Below, in pieces: positions 1-5,999 of a stretch of 11,731 bases of DNA; position 1 is the first letter of the stretch; every line of letters starts with the position of its first letter. Source of the DNA: Anaerolineaceae bacterium (GTDB lineage Bacteria > Chloroflexota > Anaerolineae > Anaerolineales > Anaerolineaceae). Location of the stretch: assembly GCA_011620465.1 (NCBI GenBank), contig WOZC01000141.1:4104-15834 (forward strand). The letters run 5' to 3'. The position numbers were made by a program, and so were the translations under genes. The notes below the pieces were generated by a model that worked only from the letters and a program-made list of their open reading frames with translations, was not told the origin of the DNA and did not search any database.

Positions 1-36
1 GCCAGGTAAACTCTGCGTGCAACAACCTATTTTTTC

Positions 37-277
37 TTGTAGACCGGGAAGAGTGCCCACCTGTACCCACGTAGCGGGTAATGGGTAGTGCGAATTTCAA
101 CACAGCAATAGCAGGTAATGACTATGTTGGAAAAACACTTCTTGCCCCCTCCAGCCCTTCTCACCTGCCCTGGCTTGCCATGGGTTTGGGTAAAGGGATG
201 GGGATTAAGGGGGGGGATAAATAATCGCAGAGCTTCACCAATGGATTCAGTCAGACTGGAATAAACCCGGTCTACAA
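37..277. repeat. 12-base inverted repeat, arms 217 bases apart
   Basis: TTGTAGACCGGG at 37-48 is the exact reverse complement of CCCGGTCTACAA at 266-277. The match does not extend inward, and outward it continues only with gaps. No open reading frame or clear target-site duplication goes with it, so a miniature transposon is possible but weakly supported. The right arm overlaps the decayed terminator copy at 272-300. Confidence 0.4.
182..216 (+). other. Putative G-quadruplex motif
   Basis: On the plus strand four G runs lie close together: GGG at 182-184, 188-190 and 195-197, then GGGG at 200-203, with loops of 3, 4 and 2 bases. A run of eight G follows at 209-216. This fits the standard four-tract quadruplex pattern. 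It lies in non-coding DNA past the operon terminator. Whether it folds or matters in the cell cannot be told from sequence. Confidence 0.5.
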
Positions 278-300
278 AAGACTAAGGAAGCCGGATTGAA
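272..300 (-). repeat. Decayed direct copy of the operon terminator region
   Basis: Read on the minus strand, this stretch follows the same order as 368-334: TTCAAT, then CCGGCTT, then a GTCTTT block, then GTAG. It lacks about six bases between TTCAAT and CCGGCTT. It has lost a good stem and the unbroken T run, so it probably no longer terminates well. It looks like an old duplication of the terminator at 345-376. Confidence 0.4.
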
Positions 301-344
301 CAGCACAATACCCAATGGGCACTACGTCCCCGCCTACGAAAGAC

Positions 345-376
345 AAAAAAGCCGGGATGCGTATTGAACCCGGCTT
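345..376 (-). terminator. Rho-independent terminator of the sugar operon
   Basis: On the minus strand, AAGCCGGG (376-369) pairs perfectly with CCCGGCTT (356-349) across a 12-base loop. The stem runs into TTTTTT (350-345). It begins 4 bases after the stop codon of the FGGY kinase gene. The GC-rich 8-bp stem and T run make it the clearest terminator in the window, and it marks the end of the eleven-gene run. Confidence 0.9.
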
Positions 377-380
377 ATGT

Positions 381-1892
381 TTAGGACAAATACGGAAGCA
401 GGTTTTTGGTTTGCTCGTAGAGATCGCGGTAGACCTTGTAAAGACGGTTATAAACTCCAGCATCGGTAAGGTCGGGTTTCAAATTTAGAGCGGCTTTGTC
501 CCAGATTTTTGCCTGGGAGGCGTCCTTGTAAAGACCGACACCGATCCCTGCCAAAATCGCGTCGCCATACGAAGCACCGGAGATCCCCTGTGGGATCCGA
601 ACATCAACACCGGCGATATTGGCAATGATTTGCATCCAACCCAGGTTTTTCGCTCCTCCGCCAACTGCGTTGATCAGCTTAACCTCAATATCTTCCTCGC
701 CAAGTTTTTCGAGGTTGTGGCGAATGCCAAAACCGACCGCTTCCAATAAGGCGCGGTACATGTCTGCCTGGGTGTGCCGCAAGGTCAGACCAAAGAAAGC
801 ACCCCTGGCAATCGGGTCATTGATGGGAGTGCGTTCGCCTCCAAAATAAGGCAATACTACCAGGTTATTTGCGCCTGGCTGCGACATGCTTAACAAACCT
901 TCCATCTGAGCGTAGGGGTTTTGAACCTGGGCTTCCGGATCCGGTCGGAAAACGTTTTCCAGGAACCATTTCGTCAGGCTGCCAACCGTTGCCATTCCTC
1001 CAACAACTGCGTATTGATCAGGGAAAAGCCAGTTGAGCCCCCAGAAGGTTTTGGAGCGAGTATAGGCGCTTGTAATGGTAATGATGGAATTACTGCTTCC
1101 GAACATGCCCATGGTATCGCCTGCAGAATAGTTTCCGATGCTGACGGCTTCAGCTGGAGCGTCGATCGTCCCGGCAATGACGGGTGTACCCTCTTTTAAA
1201 CCCGTGATCCGGGCAGCTTGGGCGGTTACTTCCCCAATGACCTCGGTAGTCCAGTATTTTTCTGGTAATTTTGCCGTTGGGTTGATACCCGCAGTGGTTT
1301 CATCGATCCAACTTCTTTTTTCAACATCAATAATCGGAGAATAAGTTGAGGCAGTGTAAATATCGATTGAGGCCTTGCCGGTTAACCTGGCAACGATAAA
1401 ATTTTGACAGGTCAGGAGCCAGCGTGACCTTCTGTAGATTTCAGGCTCGTTATTGTAAAGCCATAAGATCTTGGGTGCAACAGCGGAAGAAGAAAGTTCA
1501 CAGCCTGCCCGTCTGAAAACTTCCTCCCGCCCTAATTCCTGCAGGTATTGCTCGATCTCAGCGGTTGCTCTCGTATCAATCCCATATAAAACTGCCGGTC
1601 TGAGGGGGTTGAACGCCTCATCCACTGGTAAGACACAAGGACCAATACCGGAGACACCCACGCCCAGGATGTTCTGGGTGGCGACCCCGGATTCCTGCAA
1701 TAATTCTTTTACGATCTGAACAAATTCACCCCACCAGATCGTTTCGGCGTCCTGTTCCACCCAGCCGGGATGAGGCATGGAAACGCCATGGGGAATGGCT
1801 GCCTGGGCTAACACCGTCCCATTTTTGGCTTCAATCAAGACCCCCTTGGAAGACCCAGTTCCAATATCAACCCCTATTAAGTAGTTAGACAT
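381..1892 (-). CDS. FGGY-family carbohydrate kinase (xylulokinase/gluconokinase-like)
   Basis: This 503-residue cytoplasmic kinase would phosphorylate a sugar, ketose or sugar acid with ATP. Length and layout are those of the FGGY family: two actin-like lobes. The first phosphate-binding loop is VDIGTGSSKG near residues 8-17. The likely catalytic base is Asp244 in GTIDAPAE. GGERTP sits at 351-356, in the region where xylulokinases have SGERTP, and the second ATP-binding loop GGGAKN is at 411-416. The ATG start has AAGGAG six bases upstream. It is the last gene of the operon, 65 bases after nanE across a terminator-like hairpin, so it may be expressed less than the genes before it. The family covers xylulose, gluconate, ribulose, glycerol and other substrates. 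The motifs look closest to xylulokinase and gluconokinase, but the substrate cannot be assigned from sequence. Confidence 0.9.
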   Translation of the reverse strand: MSNYLIGVDIGTGSSKGVLIEAKNGTVLAQAAIPHGVSMPHPGWVEQDAETIWWGEFVQIVKELLQESGVATQNILGVGVSGIGPCVLPVDEAFNPLRPAVLYGIDTRATAEIEQYLQELGREEVFRRAGCELSSSAVAPKILWLYNNEPEIYRRSRWLLTCQNFIVARLTGKASIDIYTASTYSPIIDVEKRSWIDETTAGINPTAKLPEKYWTTEVIGEVTAQAARITGLKEGTPVIAGTIDAPAEAVSIGNYSAGDTMGMFGSSNSIITITSAYTRSKTFWGLNWLFPDQYAVVGGMATVGSLTKWFLENVFRPDPEAQVQNPYAQMEGLLSMSQPGANNLVVLPYFGGERTPINDPIARGAFFGLTLRHTQADMYRALLEAVGFGIRHNLEKLGEEDIEVKLINAVGGGAKNLGWMQIIANIAGVDVRIPQGISGASYGDAILAGIGVGLYKDASQAKIWDKAALNLKPDLTDAGVYNRLYKVYRDLYEQTKNLLPYLS

Positions 1893-1908
1893 TTATATCT
1901 CCTTAGAA

Positions 1909-1941
1909 AAACAGATTGTTGGAACCCACAACAATCTGTTT
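1909..1941 (-). terminator. Terminator-like hairpin between nanE and the FGGY kinase gene
   Basis: AAACAGATTGTTG (1941-1929 on the minus strand) pairs perfectly with CAACAATCTGTTT (1921-1909) around a 7-base loop. The right arm runs into two more T, giving a run of five T. The structure lies after the nanE stop and just before the AAGGAG of the kinase gene. It could be a partial terminator, a stability element or a processing site. The stem is AT-rich, so read-through is likely. Confidence 0.65.
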
Positions 1942-1957
1942 CTTTAATCAAAACGCA

Positions 1958-2653
1958 TTACTTGCGAATGGCTCTTACGAATCTTTCCGTGATTTCTTTT
2001 GGTCGCGTAATCGCGCCGCCAACAATGACGCCGGTTGCGCCATATTCAAGCGCTTTCACAACTTCGTCGGGGTAATGGTAACGTCCTTCGGCAAAGACGG
2101 GAACTGTAAGTTTTGAGGCGATCTCGCGAACAAGGGCAAGGTCCGGTCCATCCAGCCTGGGGGTGTAATCGGTATAGCCCGAGAGCGTTGTTGAGACAAC
2201 ATCGGCACCAGAAATCATAGCTGCTTCAGCTTCTTCAAAGTTGGAGATGTCAGCCATGACCAGGCAATCGGTTTGTTCATGGATCTTGCGGATGAGTTCC
2301 GGGACTTCATCTTCGGGGTGAAGACGGAAAGTGGCATCGATCGCGATCACATCCGCACCGGCATCAGCAATTGCCAATGCGTGCGCGATGGTCGCGGTGA
2401 TAATCACAGGGGTTCCAGGGAAGACGACTTTATACAGACCGATGACAGGCACATCGACTGCCTCTCTGATGGCTTTCACATCCACAGGGGTATTGGCGCG
2501 GATACCCTTTGCGCCGCCTCGTATAGCTGAGATCGCCATTTTTGCCATGATGTCTGAACCAAACAACGCCTCTTGTGGGGTCGCCTGGCAGGAGACAATT
2601 AATTCCCCTTGTACTTTGGAGATGAAGTCTTTTAATTTTTCTGCTCTACTCAT
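1958..2653 (-). CDS. nanE: N-acetylmannosamine-6-phosphate 2-epimerase (NanE type)
   Basis: NanE turns N-acetylmannosamine 6-phosphate into N-acetylglucosamine 6-phosphate in sialic acid and ManNAc catabolism. The 231-residue product is a single TIM barrel of usual length. It shows LIVSCQ at 18-23, GGAKGIRANTP at 46-56, a lysine at 75 in IGLYK where the family has its catalytic lysine, TTLSGYT at 155-161, a glutamate at 189 in AEGRY, and GGAITRPKEIT at 212-222. The ATG at 2653 is chosen because MSRAEKLKDF leads straight into the conserved barrel and AAAGGG lies ten bases upstream. A frame extension to 2683 (overlapping the preceding stop) lacks a ribosome site. No NanA lyase or ROK-type NanK is in the window, so the source of the substrate is unclear. 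The family call is firm; the pathway role is inferred. Confidence 0.9.
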   Translation of the reverse strand: MSRAEKLKDFISKVQGELIVSCQATPQEALFGSDIMAKMAISAIRGGAKGIRANTPVDVKAIREAVDVPVIGLYKVVFPGTPVIITATIAHALAIADAGADVIAIDATFRLHPEDEVPELIRKIHEQTDCLVMADISNFEEAEAAMISGADVVSTTLSGYTDYTPRLDGPDLALVREIASKLTVPVFAEGRYHYPDEVVKALEYGATGVIVGGAITRPKEITERFVRAIRK

Positions 2654-2663
2654 AGAAATCCAT

Positions 2664-2669
2664 CCCTTT
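2664..2669 (-). promoter_or_regulatory. Ribosome binding site setting the nanE start
   Basis: AAAGGG lies ten bases before the ATG at 2653. The alternative ATG at 2683 has only AT-rich sequence upstream, so the inner start is preferred. Confidence 0.65.
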
Positions 2670-2682
2670 CTTTGGTTCAGCA

Positions 2683-3654
2683 TTAGTAAATTTTTACTGG
2701 TGCGTCTTTTTCGATCGAATCAATGGCAGCAAGAACCATCTTCAAGGCCGTGATCCCATCTTCGCCTGTAACCGGGACGGGTTTATCGTCGAGGACACAA
2801 TCGATGAAGGCTTTGTCTTCCACATCCAAACCAGGAGCTGTGGAGGGGAATTTTGAACCAAATTCCGAGTACATCAATAGACCCTGGCTGGCAAGGTCGA
2901 TATCGAGGGAGCCTTTGTCACCAATGACAGTCAATTTGAAGTCGCGACCACCCGGATGGGCTGTGGTCAGGTTCCAACCTATGTGAGCACAAACCAAGGT
3001 GCCGTCTTTGAATTTGAAGGTGTTGAAGGTTTCATTTTCCTGGGGATAACGTTTTTCAACACTGGTCGATTCAGCAGAGTAAACCTGGTCAGGTTCAACA
3101 CCAAGCAGCCAGTGAAGCAGATCGAAGTCATGAATGCCGAGAAAGTGGAGCACGCCTATCCGTCCGCCAAGGCGGTCTGCCTGGGTGATGATGTTCATGC
3201 GACGAGAGTAGACACTGACGATTTTTCCAAGTTTTCCGCTTTGAATGAGTTCGCGAGCCTGGACATAATGGGGAACAAAACGCAAAGTGAAACCAACCAT
3301 CAATTTCACATTGGCTTCCCTGGCTGCTGCGATCATGGCTTCACCATCTTCGACAGTTGTAGCAATCGGTTTCTCAACCAGGATGTGTTTTCCAGCTTGA
3401 GCTGCCTCGATTGTAATATCTTTATGTAGATGATCGGGTGTCGCGATGATCACTGCTTCAAGGTCAGGACGAGCTAACAACTGGCGATAATCGGTATAAC
3501 CCTGGATAGCGGTTTCGGCGATAGTTTTGTTGACCAGGTCCTGGTTCAGGTCCGATACACCTACAATATTTGCTTCACGGAGGTTCTTAAGCATGCTGAC
3601 ATGCTTTCCTCCGATAGCCCCCAAACCAATAACCCCAATTCCTAAAGATTTCAA
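2683..3654 (-). CDS. Gfo/Idh/MocA-family NAD(P)-dependent oxidoreductase
   Basis: The 323-residue protein should oxidise or reduce a sugar, cyclitol or derivative with NAD(P). The N-terminal Rossmann fold has GLGAIG at 10-15. The family signature EKP is at 94-96, with Lys95 the usual catalytic lysine. GIHDFDLLHWL at 173-183 carries the conserved His175 and Asp176 region of the C-terminal domain. The start is TTG, supported by GGAGG seven bases upstream and by the fit to the Rossmann strand. It lies 14 bases after the phosphatase gene and 29 before nanE. The family is broad (inositol dehydrogenase, glucose-fructose oxidoreductase, 1,5-anhydrofructose reductase and others). Next to nanE, a role like the sialic acid oxidoreductases YjhC/NanOx is possible but unproven. 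Confidence 0.9.
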   Translation of the reverse strand: MKSLGIGVIGLGAIGGKHVSMLKNLREANIVGVSDLNQDLVNKTIAETAIQGYTDYRQLLARPDLEAVIIATPDHLHKDITIEAAQAGKHILVEKPIATTVEDGEAMIAAAREANVKLMVGFTLRFVPHYVQARELIQSGKLGKIVSVYSRRMNIITQADRLGGRIGVLHFLGIHDFDLLHWLLGVEPDQVYSAESTSVEKRYPQENETFNTFKFKDGTLVCAHIGWNLTTAHPGGRDFKLTVIGDKGSLDIDLASQGLLMYSEFGSKFPSTAPGLDVEDKAFIDCVLDDKPVPVTGEDGITALKMVLAAIDSIEKDAPVKIY

Positions 3655-3661
3655 TTTACTA

Positions 3662-3666
3662 CCTCC
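3662..3666 (-). promoter_or_regulatory. Ribosome binding site for a TTG start
   Basis: GGAGG stands seven bases before TTG at 3654-3652. The next residues lead straight into the Rossmann strand, which supports the rare start codon. Confidence 0.75.
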
Positions 3667-3668
3667 AT

Positions 3669-4295
3669 TTATGAAATTCGATTTAATGCAAGAATCTTCC
3701 AGGTACCTTGTTGTTTTTCAAGGATGCTGTAAGACGCATTATCAAGAAGAATGTTCTCAGCAACATCCACGTCAATCCCCATTAATACCCCAATCATTGA
3801 GCGAAGAATATCACCGTGTGAACAAATTAAAACGCTTTTGCCCTCTGATTGACTGAAGATTTCGTCCAAAACAGCTTCTGCACGACTGCGAACCTGCTGG
3901 AAGTTTTCACCATTTGGGGGCTGTATTGTGGATGCTTTGAGACCCAGTTCTTTGAGCATTTTTCGAAAATCTACGGCTGGCATCCCGTCCCAATCGCCAC
4001 AAATCCATTCCCGTAACCTGGGATCGGTGTGTACGAGCAATCCGTGTTCATTCGCGATGGCTGTCGCAGTATCAAGAGCACGCTTCAGGTCGCTGGAATA
4101 TACCTTATCAATAAAGAAAGGACGCAGATGTCCAGCAAGACTGGCAACCTGAGCCCATCCAGTCTCATTTAAAACGCCATCCGATTGCCCCTGCAAGTAA
4201 TGCTTTGCATTAGCATCTGTCTGGGCATGACGCACAAATATGAACCTGGTGGCACCGTCAGCAGGGGCACTTTCAAAAGGATTACATGAAACCAT
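3669..4295 (-). CDS. Histidine phosphatase superfamily (phosphoglycerate mutase-like) protein
   Basis: This 208-residue cytoplasmic protein belongs to the branch of small phosphatases that form a phosphohistidine intermediate. The motif VRHAQTD at 21-27 holds Arg22 and the nucleophile His23; most relatives have RHG, here RHA. SSDLKRALDTA at 67-77 has Arg72, REWICGDWDG at 95-104 has the acid Glu97, and SHGD at 159-162 has His160. The set is complete, so activity is likely. It starts one base after the preceding stop with no strong ribosome site, which suggests translational coupling to the 116-residue protein. In this operon it may remove phosphate from a sugar phosphate by-product. Cobalamin-pathway or phosphoglycerate roles are alternatives with no local support. 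Confidence 0.85.
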   Translation of the reverse strand: MVSCNPFESAPADGATRFIFVRHAQTDANAKHYLQGQSDGVLNETGWAQVASLAGHLRPFFIDKVYSSDLKRALDTATAIANEHGLLVHTDPRLREWICGDWDGMPAVDFRKMLKELGLKASTIQPPNGENFQQVRSRAEAVLDEIFSQSEGKSVLICSHGDILRSMIGVLMGIDVDVAENILLDNASYSILEKQQGTWKILALNRIS

Positions 4296-4296
4296 A

Positions 4297-4647
4297 TTAT
4301 TCTTTTAGTTTTTCCTCAACTTGCTCAAAAAATACTTTCAAGATCGTCTGAACCACACCTGGTCTGGCACCAAACATCAATTTCTGACCTACAGCATCCA
4401 ACGGATAGGCAAGAATATCAAGCTGAGTTGACTCCTCAGTTGGAGAGGAATATTTAATCTCAAGTTTGCTGCGGTCACCCAGGATTTTTCCCTGCAGTTT
4501 CTTGTCCATTTGGATTTTTAGAATCTTGCCGTTTTCGTCATGGGAAAGGACCTTACCACCCAGCGCGACAGCGATTTTCTTGCATACTGCGATGACTTTC
4601 TCCGGTTGCGCTTCGTAAGTTTTCGTTAATTTGACATCGTAACCCAT
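4297..4647 (-). CDS. Conserved-looking protein of unknown function (116 residues)
   Basis: I do not recognise this protein. It has 116 residues, no signal peptide and no membrane segment, and is rich in lysine. Alternating short hydrophobic stretches (near 32-48, 60-66, 75-82) between N- and C-terminal helical stretches suggest a small alpha/beta fold. It is very likely real: AGGAGG lies five bases before the ATG and overlaps the stop codon of the PfkB kinase gene, and it sits in a gene-tight operon with the phosphatase one base downstream. A role tied to the sugar phosphate pathway or its control is only inferred from position. Confidence 0.75.
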   Translation of the reverse strand: MGYDVKLTKTYEAQPEKVIAVCKKIAVALGGKVLSHDENGKILKIQMDKKLQGKILGDRSKLEIKYSSPTEESTQLDILAYPLDAVGQKLMFGARPGVVQTILKVFFEQVEEKLKE

Positions 4648-4656
4648 TTTTTCCTC

Positions 4657-5580
4657 CTATACTATTCTTACTTGTTGACGAACTTCTTCCACGAGATCCC
4701 ATTCCGGCATCCTGGTTCCAGATTGCATCGCAGAGGCTGTCCCGCAAGCAACACCAAGCATCAGGGCTTGTTCCAGGTCGTAACCGTGATAGAGGGCAAA
4801 GCTAAGCCCTGCAACCATGGCATCCCCAGCACCAACAGGGTTGGCTTCCTGAATCTCGGGTGGCTGGCAGATGGCTGTCTTTTCACCATCTGTTAAGAGA
4901 GCACCTTTATCTCCCGCCGAGACGGCTACAAACTCGGCGCCTACTGCGCGAGCAATTGCCGGATTATCCAGGATCTCTTGAAGACCGGTTACTTCTCTAC
5001 CTGTCAGTTGTGAGAGTTCGAACAAGTTAGGCTTGACGAGTTTTGGGTGCGCCTGTACTCCTTTTCTGAGCGCCTCACCGCTGGTATCCAGAACAACATC
5101 GCCACCGAGTTCCTTGATCTTTTGAGTCATTTGTTGGTACACGGAGGCATTCACACCAGGGGGAATGCTGCCGGCTAACACCCACAACGTTCCCGAAGTT
5201 GCTTTTTCCGAGATAAATTGGAAAACCCGCTGAATTTCGGCTTCGGAGACAGTTGGTCCCTTTTCGTTGACTTTAATATGCTTGCTGCCACCGGGCGTGA
5301 CAATGCTGACATTGGTGCGGGTCTCACCTGAGACAGGGATGGAAACCACTTCAATGCCTTGCGCTTTCAAACCATCTGCGATCGTCTTCCCAGTCTGCCC
5401 GCCCAACAACCCAACCGCTTTAGAGGGTTGATTCAATTCTTTCAACATGCGTGAGACATTGAATCCTTTGCCGCCAAAATCCAACTGGACTCTTTCAGCA
5501 ATCAGGACATCGTTAAACCTAATTTCAGCCACAGTCAGCTGCTTGTCCAATGCCGGGTTGAGCGTGATGGTGTAGATCAC
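4657..5580 (-). CDS. fruK: PfkB-family hexose-phosphate kinase (1-phosphofructokinase / tagatose-6-phosphate kinase type)
   Basis: This 307-residue enzyme should phosphorylate a ketohexose phosphate with ATP, giving a bisphosphate for aldolase. The opening MIYTITLNPALD is typical of the FruK/LacC branch. GGKGFN at 36-41 is the first PfkB signature. The C-terminal signature GAGDAMVAG at 250-258 gives the anion hole and catalytic Asp253. Length is normal. The start is GTG in a GTGA overlap of four bases with the membrane protein gene, with GGAG eight bases upstream. Fructose 1-phosphate and tagatose 6-phosphate kinases are hard to tell apart by sequence. Its place with a PTS and a polyol dehydrogenase fits either, so the gene symbol is tentative. 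Confidence 0.88.
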   Translation of the reverse strand: MIYTITLNPALDKQLTVAEIRFNDVLIAERVQLDFGGKGFNVSRMLKELNQPSKAVGLLGGQTGKTIADGLKAQGIEVVSIPVSGETRTNVSIVTPGGSKHIKVNEKGPTVSEAEIQRVFQFISEKATSGTLWVLAGSIPPGVNASVYQQMTQKIKELGGDVVLDTSGEALRKGVQAHPKLVKPNLFELSQLTGREVTGLQEILDNPAIARAVGAEFVAVSAGDKGALLTDGEKTAICQPPEIQEANPVGAGDAMVAGLSFALYHGYDLEQALMLGVACGTASAMQSGTRMPEWDLVEEVRQQVRIV

Positions 5581-5999
5581 TTCTTTGTCTCCGTTGTGCT
5601 GGTTGCCACCGGCTTCTTTTTCAAGCCCAGGATGAAACCGACCAAAGCACCCATCAGGGTGGTGAAAGCAGTAACCAAACCTTTACCGCCCCATTGTTCA
5701 AAAAGCGGTCTGGCTTCCAACATTGCCAGGAACAAGAAGAACATCCCGAAGGATTTCAAAAAGATTATCAGCTTCTCTTTAGTAGGGTAGCCTTTTTTCC
5801 AGATTTGAATAACTGTAATAACTAACGCAGAAACAAGGCTGAGGAGTATAACCGGGCTAAAATCCACCGCACGCTCAGGATTTTTGTAGAAGATGCCGTA
5901 ATAAGCGCCTAAAGCCGCCCCAATAAGTACATATTGGGCATATAACCGGTATCCTTGTTTTTTGACTTGATTTTTTGATTTATTCAACGATTCAGTCAT
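5577..5999 (-). CDS. Small four-helix membrane protein of unknown function
   Basis: I do not recognise this 140-residue protein. The N-terminus is polar and basic. Four hydrophobic segments follow at about 20-37, 47-67, 77-95 and 107-126, the first and last rich in glycine and alanine. A lysine-rich tail ending in threonines and lysines follows. Lysines sit near both ends and in the 68-76 loop, consistent with both ends inside. It overlaps the dehydrogenase gene by eight bases and the kinase gene by four, so it is part of the operon and probably translationally coupled. The upstream ribosome site is weak (GGA close to the ATG). It could help the transporter or handle a product, but nothing in the sequence shows this. 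Confidence 0.75.
   Translation of the reverse strand: MTESLNKSKNQVKKQGYRLYAQYVLIGAALGAYYGIFYKNPERAVDFSPVILLSLVSALVITVIQIWKKGYPTKEKLIIFLKSFGMFFLFLAMLEARPLFEQWGGKGLVTAFTTLMGALVGFILGLKKKPVATSTTETKK

Larger units (their letters stand above)
1..344. other. Gene-free left flank beyond the operon terminator
   Basis: I see no credible gene here. The short minus-strand frame covering 272-463 is a shadow that runs into the FGGY kinase gene in another frame. What can be seen is a G-rich tract at 182-216, a 12-base inverted repeat (37-48 with 266-277), and a sequence at 272-300 resembling the operon terminator at 334-368. A T run at 30-35 has no convincing stem next to it. Confidence 0.6.

Noticed and set aside
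65..86. Short hairpin TACCCA/TGGGTA in the left flank
   Set aside because: Only six pairs with a long loop and no T run, so it could easily be chance.
272..463. Short minus-strand frame at the operon end
   Set aside because: It starts inside the FGGY kinase gene in another frame and crosses the terminator. No ribosome site was found.
2956..3429. Plus-strand open frame of 157 codons
   Set aside because: It is antisense to the Gfo/Idh/MocA gene and reads as a shadow of it, with no ribosome site or domain.
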